From NCBI GenBank assembly GCA_021234155.1, contig JAJEKV010000039.1:5748745-5812744 (forward strand): 64,000 nt of DNA. The letters run 5' to 3'. Position numbers and translations under genes: made by a program. Every line of letters begins with the position of its first letter. The first letter of the stretch is position 1. Shown piece by piece: positions 1 to 11,803 of this stretch. The DNA is from Isoetes taiwanensis. Its lineage: Eukaryota > Streptophyta > Lycopodiopsida > Isoetales > Isoetaceae. A model generated the notes under the pieces. The model saw only the letters and a program-made list of their open reading frames with translations. It was not told the origin of the DNA and made no database searches.

Positions 1-25
1 TGCAGCCTTCACTAAGGCAATAGAT

Positions 26-598
26 GTGGCACGTGTGCTATACGCAATAGAGGAGGAAGGGGATGAATGTATTACGGAGAGAGAAGTAGAACACTGTTAT
101 GCTATAGGGAAGAAGACCAAGTTGGAGGATGAGATAAAGCATGAGGTGGCCAGAGCAACCAACAAATTGGAAGCAAGCATGATGAGTCTTATGGAAGTCT
201 CAAAACAACTAGCTGAAAAGATGCTTGCACAAACAGCCCCTGCACCTCTCAGTGAAGCTGCTCTCAAACCATGTGCACATTGTGATAGGGTAGGTCATAC
301 AGAAAACATGTGTTGGTGGAGACCGTGTCCCAAATGCAATAGGAGAGGCCACTTCGGCAAAGAGTGCCCAGTTTGTGAATTCTGTAAGGAGGTAGATCAC
401 AAGGAGGATAGATGCAGGATTAAAGAGTATCTTGACAAACAGGAAGCTCAAAAGGTTAAAGGAAAAGTTGCTGAACATAGTGGATCTTATTTTATAGATA
501 GTTTGTTTGAGGAAGAAGAGAACATTATGGCGATTCGCACTGAAGCCGGGCGCCATCTGATTTGCCCAATAGAGACAAAAGCCCTTTACATGCTATAA
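26..598 (+). pseudogene. gag: Gag C-terminal part with three CCHC zinc knuckles
   Basis: The 190-residue frame contains three consecutive CX2CX4HX4C knuckles (C83-C96, C101-C114, C117-C130), the nucleic-acid-binding module of retroelement Gag. The N-terminal capsid part lies before the window or was lost. Upstream of the knuckles is a charged, probably helical stretch. The frame ends at 598 and does not run into the protease. The interval 599-802 has stops but still encodes a Gag-Pro-like linker. Two knuckles at most is usual for plant Ty3 Gag, so a triple set is notable. The role in RNA packaging is family knowledge. Confidence 0.7.
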
Positions 599-802
599 AA
601 TCTAGAGATGCAGCAGTCCCCCTGCTCCTAAACGAGTGGAGACATCTTCTTCTTGTCATAATGAGTTAGAAGCATTGCTCAAGAACTCCAAAGTTACTGT
701 TGATTTGGCTACGTTGTTAAGGATTGCTCCTGCATATAGGCAAACAAATGTTGCGCGTGCTTCCGCTGTGGTGAAAGTGGAAGCTTTGAAAATCAGAAAA
801 GT

Positions 803-1870
803 ATGCAGTTAGTTCTCCCTAGAGCGGAAGAAGATCCCGGGATTCTCAAATGTATAGCAGAGGTTAAAGGGAAATGCCTAAAAAACGTAGTGATCGATGG
901 AGGTTCTGGATTAAGCATCATGCCCTATCACGTGATGAAGAGATTGGGATTGACGGTTGATTCCACGTCAAAATGTGTATTAAAATCTTTTACCAACAAC
1001 AAAGTGAAACCTTTAGGGGTGGTCTCAAACTGCGAAGTGAAAGTTGAAAGTGTAGCAGCCCATGTGGATTTTGTGGTTGTGTCATTTGATGGAGACAGCG
1101 AAGATTTGTATGATTTGCTATTGGGCAGAAGGTGGATGAGAGCAGTGGACGCTCGGCCTATATGGTCTGACGGAACATGCTCAATCTCTGACGGGGCTAG
1201 GAGAGTAAATATACTAACGGAAGGACATGCATCAGAAGCACAAGAGCGCTCGCATTTTATAGGATGGGAGGAATTATTAGAATCAAAGGGCCAAGGAGTT
1301 TATTACCTAGCCATGACTGAAAGTGGGGCAGAACAAGCAAACAAAAAATACAACATGCCGACAGATCTAGCGAAGTGTGCCATGCTAGATAAAGAGAAAC
1401 CCAAAACAGATCAAATGCAAGAGAATGAGGGGAGTTTGGATGAGATTAAAGGCTGCTTGTGGTTTGATGGTGGGGCGTCCAAGAGGGCAAGAGTGGCTGC
1501 AGCAGGGATAATCCTTAAGGATGATCATGGCAGGGTGCTCCAAACGAGTAGCAAAATAATATCGGGCATTACATCAAATGCTTGCTGAGTATGAAGCTTT
1601 GCTGATGGGGATTTTCGCAAAGAAAGGACTTGAAGGTGACGCACTTGACCATTCACGGAGATTCTATGTTAGTCTGCAAGCAAGTTACTGGAGAGTATAG
1701 GGTGAAGCATGAAGACATGATACAGTACCATAAGAGGGCAACAGATCTGCTGCAATCTTTTGAGAAATGGGCTATCCAGCATGTGCCAAGAGGAGAGAAT
1801 GAAGCGGCTGATCAGCTGTGTAAGAGAGCCTTGTTTGAATTTCTGAGCATGGGAGCTATTGACGAAGAAA
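803..1870 (+). pseudogene. pro: Aspartic protease followed by an additional RNase H domain
   Basis: The frame 803-1588 opens with a retropepsin-like domain: the active-site sequence IDGGSG is at residues 31-36 and the second beta-rich part, DLLLGRRWM, lies near residue 105. From about residue 217 it enters a second domain, CLWFDGGASKRARVAAAGI, that matches the start of an RNase H (catalytic Asp at residue 222). A frameshift near 1575-1600 breaks it, but the other frames supply the expected AEYEALL (Glu), IHGDS (Asp, near 1660) and NEAAD (Asp, near 1805) positions. So a complete RNase H with four acidic residues was present between protease and RT. This is the archaeal-like extra RNase H type known from Tat elements, where it normally lies after RT-RNase H. 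Confidence 0.7.
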
Positions 1871-3339
1871 ATATGGAGGATGGAGAGCTGGAGCAGATGT
1901 GTCCTATCCTAGTGATAGACACAAGCGAGGAGAAACTCGTGAGAGACGTGCAGATCATAAAGAATGATGAGATCAGAACCTTGAGTGTGGGAATCACAAC
2001 TTCAAAAGATGCTCTTCAACAATACACTGATACCTTTCAGGAGTACGCAGATACATTTGCTTGGGACTACTCTGAGTTAAAGGGAATACCTAGTCATGTT
2101 GGGGAATTCACTATAGAACTAAAAGAAGGGGCCAAACCAATAGCGCAAAGACTTAGGAGGATTAACCCAGCCTTGGAGCCTTTGATTAAATTGGAGCTTG
2201 ACAAAATGTTGCAGGCTGGTTTGATCAGATACATTGCAAATCCTGATTGGGTGTCGTGTATAGTGCCAGTGAGGAAGAAGAACAAGAGTTTGAGAATCTG
2301 TGTCGATTACCAGGAACTAAACAAGGCCACCAAAAAAGATTTCTATCCTTTGCCTTTTCTAGAGGAGGTGCTTTATGCGGTTGCTGGAAATGATAGGTAC
2401 TCATTCCTAGATGGTTTTTCCGGATTCAATCAGATAGTAGTTAGGGAAGAAGATCAATCAAAAACATCCTTTATTACACCATGGGGAACGTTTGCCATGG
2501 TTAAAATGCCGTTCGGGTTGATGAATGCGCCTTCTGTTTTTCAGAGAACCATGGACAAAGTATTTGATTCAATGCCGAAGGACAAGTTGAGGGTTTACCT
2601 AGACGACCTTTGCTTGGGAACACCCGGGGGGCAGCAATTAAGCTTTGTGCAGACCGTGTTGAGGTTGTGCAGGGAATATAGCGTGTGCTTGAATCCCAAA
2701 AAATGTATTTTTAATGTGGAAGAAGGGATGTTGCTGGGACATAAAGTCTCCAAAGCAGGGGTGCAGGCAGCCCAAGAGAAAATAGACATTATAAAAACCT
2801 TGCCACCACCTAGGACACTCAAGGAAGTGAAGAGACTGGTAGGTATGCTGAGTTTTCTTCGGATCCACGTGCCAAACTTCTCTCATATGGTAGCCCCTAT
2901 CACGAAATTGACAAGAGTAGGAGCAGTACCGACAGCCAAAAGCAAAGGAATGCTCGTTGAGTGGAATAGCACTTGCCAAGCAGCTTTTGAGCAAATCCTA
3001 ACCAGTTTGAGTTCAGCAAAAGTCTTGGTGAAGCCTGATTACCATAAGCCATTTGAAGCTTACATAACAGTGACAGCAAAAGCATTAGGGTTGGCATTGA
3101 TGCAAGGAAAGCATGTTGTGAAATTTGCTGGAAAACAATGGAATCCAACTGAGGAGAAGTATCCCTTAAGTGAGAAATATGCTGCCGCCTTGATATATTT
3201 AGTAGACAAACAGGGTCATATGTTTCTTCGACAAGCAGTAGTGGTTTACATGAAGCATGATCCAATGAAGTTTCTTATGAGTAAGGGGAAGAAAAAGGAC
3301 AAACTTTATAGGTGGGCAGCACGACTGAGTAAACCTTAA
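1630..3339 (+). pseudogene. pol: Reverse transcriptase with degenerate gypsy RNase H
   Basis: After the tail of the extra RNase H (to about 1870) this 569-residue frame gives a complete Ty3-type RT: LRICVDYQELNKAT, YSFLDGFSGFNQI, MPFGLMNAPSVFQRTMD and the catalytic box VYLDDLCLG near 2600. The following RNase H connection is recognisable from spacing and from WAARLS at the end, but its first catalytic block reads YITVTAKALG where family members have an acidic residue, so this domain looks non-catalytic. A single-base shift near 3330 separates it from integrase. RT copies element RNA into DNA in the cytoplasmic particle (family knowledge). One frame of 1.7 kb remaining open suggests moderate age. 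Confidence 0.85.
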
Positions 3340-4751
3340 AGGTAGAAATATACACCAAAAACAAGGATCCCAGTGTATATCTACCATATGCCTTTTATCA
3401 GCATGATCTGATTAGCAAAGGGAATGAATGCGTTGGCAGTGAAGAACAAACACCATCAGGATTGGTTATATCAGAAGTGACATTCATCAGCATGCAGGAC
3501 TCGTGGATGGTACCTATTATGCAATATTTAACACAACAAACAGTCCCAGAGGGTTTGAACTGGCAAGCAGCTAAGAAGTTCAAGGAAAGTTGCTTGAAAT
3601 ATGTAATGGTAGGGGGTGTGTTGTGCTTCAAAGACAGGTCAGGTCTTTACCTTAGATGTCTCAATGAGGAAGAGCAAGAATTGGTCATGGAGGAATGCCA
3701 TGGAGGAGTATGCGGTGGACATTTCTCGAGCAAGGTTACAGTGAATAAGGTCCTGAGAGCAGGTTACTACTGGCCTAGTATGTTCAAGGATTGCCATAAC
3801 AAAGTTTTGAGATGTCAACAATGCCAAATGCATGGTAGAAGAATCTTGGTGCCAGGCCCGCTTACACCTATAGTAACTCCTGGACCATTTCAAACTTGGG
3901 GTTTGGATTACATTGGAAGACTAGAGCCACCTTCTTCAGGGCAGCACCATTATATTCTGGTGGCCACAGACCTTTTCACGAAGTGGGCAGAAGCGGTTGC
4001 TTTGAGGGAAGCCACAGCTCAAGCTACAGCCAAATTCCTAGTTGAGAATATTTGCAGCAGGTTTGGGTTGCCTTTCAAGCTGATAACAGATAGGGGAAGC
4101 CATTTCATTAACGATGTAGCGGGGAACATATGCAAAGCGATGAAGATAAAGCATACAAAAAGTAGCTCCTACTATCCGCAAGGAAATGGACAGTCAGAAG
4201 CCACAAATAAAGTGTTAAAAAATATCTTGAAGAAAACAGTGAGTGTACATAGAAGAGATTGGCATGAGAAGCTGCATAATGCACTGTGGGCGTATAGAAT
4301 GACAGTTAAGCAAAGCACAGGGTTTACACCATATGAGCTGACATATGGGACAGAAGCACATCTACCAATCCATTTGGAGATACCTGTACTTGAAGTGGCA
4401 TGCGAGGTCATGCAAACAGATCGAGAAGCTCACCAACGCAGATTGGACGCATTGCTCGAATTGGATGAAATGAGATTTGCTGCTCTAGATAGCCTGATTA
4501 TGAGTAAGAAGCGGATGCAAAAGAACTTTGAAAGAAAACATGGGCAACCAAGAAACTTCGAAGTGGGTGATCTGGTACTGAAATGGAATAAAGCACTTGA
4601 GGATAAAGCACCTAAGTTTGCAGGCTTGTGGGAGGGACCGTTTTTCATTAAAGGCAAAGCTGGTACTAATTCTTACATACTCACCGATGGAAATATGAAG
4701 CAGCTGCCCAACCCCGTCAATGTGCTTCATCTCAAAAGATATTGGCCTTAA
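3336..4751 (+). pseudogene. int: Integrase, nearly complete
   Basis: The open frame from 3462 (usable codons resume at about 3333) encodes an HHCC zinc-binding domain (CHGGVCGGH followed by CQQC), then the DDE core: WGLDYIG with the first Asp, ITDRGSHF with the second, and QGNGQSEATNK with Glu. The C-terminal part contains the conserved WAYRMTVKQSTGFTPYELTYG stretch and a small beta domain ending at LKRYWP. No chromodomain follows, consistent with the non-chromoviral OTA group. The length and all catalytic residues are as expected; the only defect is the frameshift that detaches it from RT. Confidence 0.88.
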
Positions 4752-5545
4752 TGGGCTGAAGGGACCAGCCCAATCCTTTGTTTGGGCAAGAAATGTTGCA
4801 CTCTGTGCAACATTTGAGCAGAAGTCTTTTTTAATCTAATATGTTGTTTGTCTTTTGCAGGTTAAAGTACTTCCTAGAAATAAGTAGGAGCAGGGCTACG
4901 ATTTTGCAAGAAGTCCTGGTGGGTTGGACCACCTCTTGGTGTGTTTATGAACACACCTAGGCCATGAAGGAGCTATCATGGCGCAGAAATGTTACAACAA
5001 TCACAGGATAATGCTGAGCCAATTTCAAGTAGTTTTGAAATGGGGAGAAAAATATTGTCAAACAGTGGCAAAAATTTGAGGTAGTCAACATGTTAGTAGC
5101 GCAGTAAGAAGTAGGTGACATATTCATAGTTCAGTAAGAAGTAGGCAAACTGAGAAGGTTTATGCTGCTAGATTATTTGTTCGTTCATCTAGACTCGTGA
5201 AACAGACCATTTTAGACAGTTGTTTGTTCAGATCTGGAGGAGAAAAGTTCATGTTATTCTTGTCAGATGGGATCATTGTTGGTGCATGAGCAGTTGATCA
5301 CAAATGAGGAAAGTTCCCTTGCAAGTTAACAGACATGTTCAATACCAAGCAAAGGAACAATCATAATCCGTTGAGATAATTATCTTTACAGGGACCAATT
5401 GCATTAGCTGAATAAGGAAATGAAGACGAAGACAAGATACTCATATTTCTTACATTACTGCTACAGAGTACCTGGATTGTATAAAGATTTGAGCTAGGCA
5501 TGGGTACAAAGTCTCAAAAAAACTTGATGTTTCAAAGGGGAATTA
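4752..5545 (+). other. 3' untranslated part of the Ty3 element
   Basis: No coding potential is visible after the integrase stop. A small inverted motif (ATGTTGCACTCTGTGCAACAT) occurs near 4793-4813. The stretch ends close to a short purine run (AAAGGGGA, near 5535) that could be the plus-strand primer. Assignment to the retrotransposon is by position only. Confidence 0.4.
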
Positions 5546-8500
5546 TTATTTTTCCATGGTACCATGGTTTCGATGGGGCATAAAATGTTAACTCGGTAAA
5601 TTTTCTAAACCTACAGAATTAAACTCGAATCAGAGCTCCTGTCTAAATAGCTCAAATTTCTCATGCCACACCAATAACTTCAAAGAACAGACAATACCTT
5701 TAGCATAGGAGGGTCGTTCTTCACGACCAATCTTGCACGGCGGAGCTCGGGGCAGAAATGGAGGGCAAATTTTTCCTCCGGATATCACTCTTCATATAAA
5801 ATTATGTTCCAAGTCAACATAGAATCATTGAAGGAACCAGTCACGGCAATATCCCATATCTACAGTAAAAAAGTTTGATGTATGGATTTCGCGCCGAAAG
5901 GAGATTCAATTAGAAATATCTAAATCTTCCTAGCCGAATGGAGAAAGAAGTGCCGGACCGAATGGGAGGTTAAGGAGATGATAAGAAGCAGAAACGGCAG
6001 GCAGGAGGTTGGTTCCCGGCAGCTTGAGGCGAGTTTCTTTTAGCTATTGGTGAACTCGATTTGAATAAGAAATATGAAGAAGAACAGTTCTTAGAAATTC
6101 GTGAAGATTTGAAATGTTTAAACATTAAGAGATTGAGAATATTTGATATTTTTGAAAACTGATAGACAATTTTGTTTGGGCAATGCTTTCTTGAGCAAAT
6201 AGAGAGTTGTGGTGATATGGATGCTTAGATTTTTGAGAAATGATGTGAACTTCATAGTTATGCAATAAGTTTGTTTGGAAAATTGAATGTGAATGCAAAT
6301 TGATTTTGCTAGAGAGAACGTATCCTGTGAGCTTGTTGTTGGCTTAAAATATTAAAATATTTGCGTAGAGATAACTTGTTTGAGTTGGAGTACCGCATCG
6401 CATACACCTCGCCTTAATACTTGAAAGGAGACGAATTGAGCTAACTTGTTTGTATTGGAGTTCCAGACTGCATACATCTCAGAGAAGAATTCAATCAAAA
6501 GGCCATTTGCTAGTTTGGGTGTTGCACTGAGGTCCACACTTCTGAGTGCAACATCTTTGGAGGTTCTACCGAGATCTTTCGGGATCTCTTATTTTGGCAT
6601 ACAATATGCCTCCCAAAAAAGTTCAGATAGATGACAAACAAGAATTTGGCCAAAGCATCATGGATGTGAACTTCATAGTTATGCAATAAGTTTGTTTGGA
6701 AAATTGAATGTGAATGCAAATTGATTTTGCTAGAGAGAACGTATCCTGTGAGCTTGTTGTTGGCTTAAAATATTAAAATATTTGCGAGAGATAACTTGTT
6801 TGAGTTGGAGTACCAGACTGTATACACCTCAGCTTAATACTTGAAAGGAGACGAATTCGAGCTAACTTGTTTGTATTGGAGTTCCAGACTGCATACATCT
6901 TAGAGAAGAATTCAATCAAAAGGCCATTTGCTAGTTTGGGTGTTGCACTGAGGTCCACACTTCTGAGTGCAACATCTTTGGAGGTCCTACCGAGATCTTT
7001 CGGGATCTCTTAGTTTGGCATACAATATGCCTTCCAAAAAAGTTCAGATAGATGACAAACAAGAAGCAGGGACTGCCAGCATCATGGATGTGAACTTCAT
7101 AGTTATGCAATAAGTTTGTTTGGAAAATTGAATGTGAATGCAAATTGATTTTGCTAGAGAGAACGTATCCTGTGAGCTTGTTGTTGACTTAAAATATTAA
7201 AATATTTGCGAGAGATAACTTGTTTGAGTTGGAGTACCAGACTGCATACACCTCAGCTTAATACTTGAAAGGAGAGGAATTCGAGCTAACTTGTTTGTAT
7301 TGGAGTTCCAGACTGCATACATCTCAGAGAAGAATTCAATCAAAAGGCCATTTGCTAGTTTGGGTGTTGCACTGAGGTCCACACTTCTGAGTGCAACATC
7401 TTTGGAGGTTCTACCGAGATCTTTCAGGATCTCGGTATTTTTCCTTTCGATGGGGCATAAAATGTTAATAGAATAGGATATGAAATCATTGAAGGAACCA
7501 GTCACGGCAATATCCCATATCTACAGTAAAAAAGTTTGATGTATGGATTTCGCGCCGAAAGGAGATTCAATTAGAAATATCTAAATCTTCCTAGCCGAAT
7601 GGAGAAAGAAGTGCCGGACCGAATGGGAGGTTAAGGAGATGATAAGAAGCAGAAACGGCGGGCAGGAGGTTGGTTCCCGGCAGCTTGAGGCGAGTTTCTT
7701 TTAGCTATTGGTGAACTCGATTTGAATAAGAAATATGAAGAACAGTTCTTAGAAATTCGTGAAGATTTGAAATGTTTAAACATTAAGAGATTGAGAATAT
7801 TTGATATTTTTGAAAACTGATAGACAATTTTGTTTGGGCAATGCTTTCTTGAGCAAATAGAGAGTTGTGGTGATATGGATGCTTAGATTTTTGAGAAATG
7901 ATGTGAACTTCATAGTTATGCAATAAGTTTGTTTGGAAAATTGAATGTGAATGCAAATTGATTTTGCTAGAGAGAACATTATCCCGTGAGCTTGTTGTTG
8001 GCTTAAAATATTAAAATATTTGCGAGAGATAACTTGTTTGAGTTGGAGTACCAGACTGCATACACCTCAGCTTAATACTTGAAAGGAGACGAATTCGAGC
8101 TAACTTGTTTGTATTGGAGTTCCAGACTTCATACATCTCAGAGAAGAATTCAATCAAAAGGCCATTTGCTAGTTTGGGTGTTGCACTGAGGTCCACACTT
8201 CTGAGTGCAACATCTTTGGAGGTTCTACCGAGATCTTTCGGGATCTCTTATTTTGGCATACAATATGCCTCCCAAAAAAGTTCAGATAGACGACAAACAA
8301 GAAGCAGGGACTGCCAGCATCATGGATGTGAACTTCATAGTTATGTAATAAGTTTGTTTGTAAAATTGAATGTGAATGCAAATTGATTTTGCTAGAGAGA
8401 ACGTATCCTGTGAGCTTGTTGTTGGCTTAAAATATTAAAATATTTGCGAGAGATAACTTGTTTGAGTTGGAGTACCAGACTGCATACACCTCAGCTTAAT

Positions 8501-8637
8501 ACTTGAAAGGAGTCGAATTCGAGCTAACTTGTTTGTATTGGAGTTCCAGACTGCATACATCTCAGAGAAGAATTCAATCAAAAGGTCATTTGCTAGTTTG
8601 GGTGTTGCACTGAGGTCCACACTTCTGAGTGCAACAG
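5546..8637. repeat. Higher-order tandem repeat with ~422-bp units
   Basis: A unit of about 422 bp recurs from about 6241, 6660 and 7085 (cut short at 7436) and again from 7898 and 8324 (cut short at 8637). A 420-bp upstream block (5820-6240) is repeated almost unchanged at 7482-7897. Both large blocks begin with the same phrase, TTCGATGGGGCATAAAATG (5571 and 7446), so the whole is a tandem of two composite blocks of 1.9 and 1.2 kb. The second block lacks about 240 bp. Units differ by a few substitutions. The short open frames here recur from copy to copy and are repeat shadows. It may derive from the end of a retroelement, but no coding evidence supports that. Confidence 0.8.
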
Positions 8638-8725
8638 GGGGTTTTTTAATCCTGTCAGTAATACGCTTGCTGCTCTCTTTTTGTTTGGGTCCCATAGGCC
8701 AATTGGTCTCCGTGGACGCTAAAAA

Positions 8726-9487
8726 ACCTATTCTATTCTATTCTATTCTATTCTAAAATATACATCTTTCAATATGCGATCCTGGAATAATATAGAAAGC
8801 TATGAACGTGTTAGCACATACATTATACTTCTCTCGAATGGCAGGGCAATGCAGAAATGCATGTTCCTCATCTCCAAGTATCCATGCCTCATATATCTTA
8901 CACAGCCTAAGCTCATGAGGAATGTCATTCACCTGCCTACTTCAACACCAAGCTTATGTGACCTCAGCCTCATTCCGCAGATGGCATGCCTATGCTTCAT
9001 GGACATCCCCTCTGCCAAATACTTTGCCCCTTGCAATATAGGATCGCCGTGATGGTATCTCCATCGATTTCAACGATTGGATCTATATATGAATGGACAA
9101 ATGGCGCTTCGGATTGGGAACAAAGAACGACTGGAGAAAGAAATCTTAGTCATTTTGGTGAAGCGTATATAGAATGTTATGGTTTATGATTGTTAATATG
9201 AGTCCTATAAATCCCTTTTTACTGCCCCATCTCTCTATATCCTCTAAAGAACATTCATTTTGACCCATGTGCAGATATCATCTTTATGCAAAGCTAAATC
9301 ATGAATATCCATCCCCAATCATGCCATTCAGTGAGTGGCAACAGCAAACCAGCCCTTAACCCATATCTCCTTCAAGGCTAAGCGTGGTAGACTTTCTTCA
9401 GGCATAATGCACAACACCTTATATACATATAATTAAGAAGTTACAAAGCACCTCCATCTCCAATGTGAGCACTGTGAGCATCCCATC
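8726..9487 (-). mobile_element. LINE C, 3' part (interrupted by a Helitron)
   Basis: Antisense of this segment resembles the C-terminal end of ORF2 of the LINEs at 45-48 kb and 52 kb, for example the shared block around 8940-8990 containing CTTCAACACC and CCTCAGCCTCATTCC. Its 3' end carries a pentanucleotide tail, (ATTCT)n on the plus strand at 8730-8755. The LINE is cut at 9487 and resumes at 16220. The 88 bp between the tandem repeat and the tail have no recognised content. Confidence 0.65.
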
Positions 9488-9511
9488 TTATATTATAACT
9501 AGAAAAAGTGC

Positions 9512-9528
9512 CCAGCGTTGCTGGGCTT
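9512..9528 (+). other. 5' subterminal hairpin of Helitron A
   Basis: GCCCAGCGTTGCTGGGC forms a 7-bp stem with a 3-nt loop, 24 nt from the 5' end. It is the reverse complement of the 3' hairpin except for the last base pair, so the element has mirrored hairpins near both ends. Confidence 0.8.
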
Positions 9529-9783
9529 TTGTCGGGATAAAATTTAAAAATTAATATAAAGAAATTTGATCACCCAAGCAATCCTATTCAAACACTCTAA
9601 AGGTGATTACTTATATTGATGATGTAATCTTGCATCTCTATTCCTAAGCAGAACTTGAGCTCAATTCGATCATCCGAGCGAGCACTTTATTTGATATAAA
9701 GTGATTGATAAACAATGTGTTCAGTATATTTGTCAATATAGTAGTCATCAGCCACAACATCAAGTTAGATGGGTTGGCACACA

Positions 9784-9892
9784 ATGAATTGGTTAAGCTG
9801 CTGGACTCTTGCTAAAAACATAAAAGGCCTTATGCAACAGGGGTACCTTAGGACATGATCTTGAGAAGTGTCTATTGCAACTGGTGGCATCC
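9784..9892 (+). repeat. 109-bp direct repeat inside Helitron A, copy 1
   Basis: This copy matches 12131-12239 at nearly every position (shared phrase GGTTAAGCTGCTGGACTC). The two copies lie 2.35 kb apart inside the Helitron. Copy 2 lies directly next to the CHUP1-like captured fragment. It may be a filler sequence picked up twice or a duplication made during transposition. Confidence 0.85.
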
Positions 9893-10289
9893 TTATGTCT
9901 AAGTGCTTCCTTATGTCTAAGTGCTTCCTTAGTTCTTTTTTTTTTTTGTTCCTCATTAATTGACCATTGGACAAAAATAAAATACATGTCATTGAAACCA
10001 TTGAAACATAACAAATACACAAAATCCACAAAATTCAGCGTGTATTGGTGATGCATGCTGCCTACAGCAAACACTGGAATTCACAAGTATAGGGACAAAC
10101 ATCACCGAAACCTCCTGCCTCAAAATCATAAAGCACATTGCCAAAATATATTGTGTGATTCTTCTCAAAGCACACTACCAACAATGAATCATGAAGCAAA
10201 ACAGAACAAAATAAATTCCGATGCCAAACCAGAGCCTAAACAGAACAGAACAAAGTCTGCATCCCAGACCAGAGCTTCAAGCCCGATTC

Positions 10290-10400
10290 GACGGTGCAAA
10301 AAACCCTGTTCAAAAAACCCTGTTCAGGAAAGCTTGTTCAAGAAAACCATGTTCAAAAAACCCTGTTCAAGAAAGCCATCGATGTGCAAAGAAAGCCATC
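10290..10400 (+). repeat. Short minisatellite (CCTGTTCAAAAAA-type)
   Basis: Phrases such as CCTGTTCAAAAAACC and GTTCAAGAAA recur about every 15-17 bp. The small open frames here are lysine/proline/serine-rich by-products of this repeat. Confidence 0.6.
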
Positions 10401-10654
10401 GCTGTTCATGCTTGTGCAAGAGATCCCTGTGCGGTGGTTGTGGCGGATGCATGAATTGCAGGCCCTAAGGGTCGCGACCAAAAAAAGTACAATCCCACTT
10501 TCTAAAATTAACCATTAACAAAAAAAATTAAACCTAATCCAAACCACTAAAAAAAGCCTACACCTTTAAAAAAAAACCCACATGATTTTTTGCGGACCTT
10601 AGATAGGGGCTCTCTGTATAGCATCTAAGTTTCTAATTTATGATCCAAGTTCGA

Positions 10655-10792
10655 TTTTGCACGCCAGTTTGGTCTAAATCCTTTGTAGGGGCTCCAGATT
10701 TTGTGCAACAGTTTGGTCTAAATCCTTTGTAGGGGCTCCGAATTTTGCGCGCCAATTTGGCCTAAATCCTTTGTAGGCGCTCAAGATCTGGA
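10655..10792 (+). repeat. Triplicated ~46-bp tandem repeat
   Basis: Three diverged copies of a phrase containing TTTGGTCTAAATCCTTTGTA are followed by a GC-rich joint. It lies inside Helitron A and is non-coding. The stretches 9893-10290 and 10793-11640 hold no recognisable gene. Confidence 0.75.
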
Positions 10793-11652
10793 GAATTGTG
10801 CAGCTTGATGCTCATAAGTCTGTAGTATTGCTTTAGAAATTTTCAAATTTGTTTTTGGCGTAGTAGCTGTTGTGCAAAAAGCGAAGACCACAACAGTATA
10901 GGCCACACGTTAGGATGCGTCCTGTGCAAGAAAGCAAAGACTTGAGACAAAACGCTGCGAAATAGTTTCGAGTTTTCCAATCAAGTACTTGCAAATCCCA
11001 GTCTTCTCTTCTGGGATTGGCTCAACAATTTTCCAATATCGCCATCGCCATGCTGATTGTGTAGACTACTTCGCCATGCTCATCATGACGATACTATACG
11101 TGAATAATTCCTATCCGAAATACCCAATGATGAAAAATAATTACAATTACATTACATTTCAATACCAAGCCCTAGCCAAATCCACTGCGCCATGCGCCAT
11201 TCCGTTTCCTGGAAATGCTAACGTTTGCAATTTTGCAATTCCGGTAGCTATTTCTTTCTATTTTCTATGGGCATCTAACGATGGATGACTGAAGGATATC
11301 TTAGATTTAGACACGAGCTCTAAAATGGATATCACAAATGCTGTCTTATTATAAGAAAAAAAATTGGAAGGTTTGCATAAGCTTTTGGTACTAATAATAT
11401 ACATAAAAGATAATAGGTTGTCTTGTCCCAAAATGTTTCAATCCAATATTTCTCTATCCTTTGCATACATGCCTGGATGGAGTACGACGTGCTGGAGCAT
11501 AAGCAGCATTATCATTAACAAGGATTGTTTTTACAGAAATAAAGTGACAATATGCAATAGAACTTTTAGACGGACTCTTTAAGACTATTTTCTATATCAA
11601 CGAATATGCTAAGACTAATATGCTAACCTTGATTTGTTGGCGATTATAGGTG

Positions 11653-11803
11653 TATGTGGCATGAACAAGTCCATCTGAAGCTTCGATCACGGCTGCATAT
11701 GAAAACTCCCCTTGCTCTTGTTCCTCCAATGTCAATACATCAGTCCAATTGTCACCATCATCTTCTGAGATGGCAACTTTTAATACAGCCCGTGAAATTG
11801 TAT
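11653..11803 (-). pseudogene. Captured exon of a plant sialidase/BNR-like gene
   Basis: The minus-strand reading [17 protein letters not shown], followed by [20 protein letters not shown] and TYNRQQIK, matches the BNR (Asp-box, S-x-D-x-G-x-x-W) repeat of the sialidase-like family found in plants. The open stretch ends at a splice-donor-like GTTAGC just after NRQQIK, as expected for an exon trapped with its intron border. No other exon of the gene was identified with certainty nearby. Family assignment is from memory of the motif pattern and could be checked by protein search. Confidence 0.6.

Larger units (their letters stand above)
1..5545 (+). mobile_element. Ty3/gypsy LTR retrotransposon, OTA/Tat-like, 5' end outside the window
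   Basis: Gag zinc knuckles, aspartic protease, RNase H, reverse transcriptase, a second RNase H and integrase follow each other on one strand, which identifies a Ty3/gypsy element. The protease core DGGSG and an extra RNase H point to the plant OTA/Tat group. At least three frameshifts (near 1575-1600, 1620 and 3330) and a broken gag-pro junction show it is inactive. The right limit is approximate: a short purine run near 5535 could be the polypurine tract, but no LTR pair was found in the window. Confidence 0.85.

Noticed and set aside
6352-8756. Recurring 60-100-codon frames on both strands
   Set aside because: They repeat with the ~422-bp tandem units, overlap antisense to each other and show no motif.
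10055-10518. Lys/Cys-rich small proteins
   Set aside because: They arise from the short minisatellite at 10290-10400 inside Helitron A.
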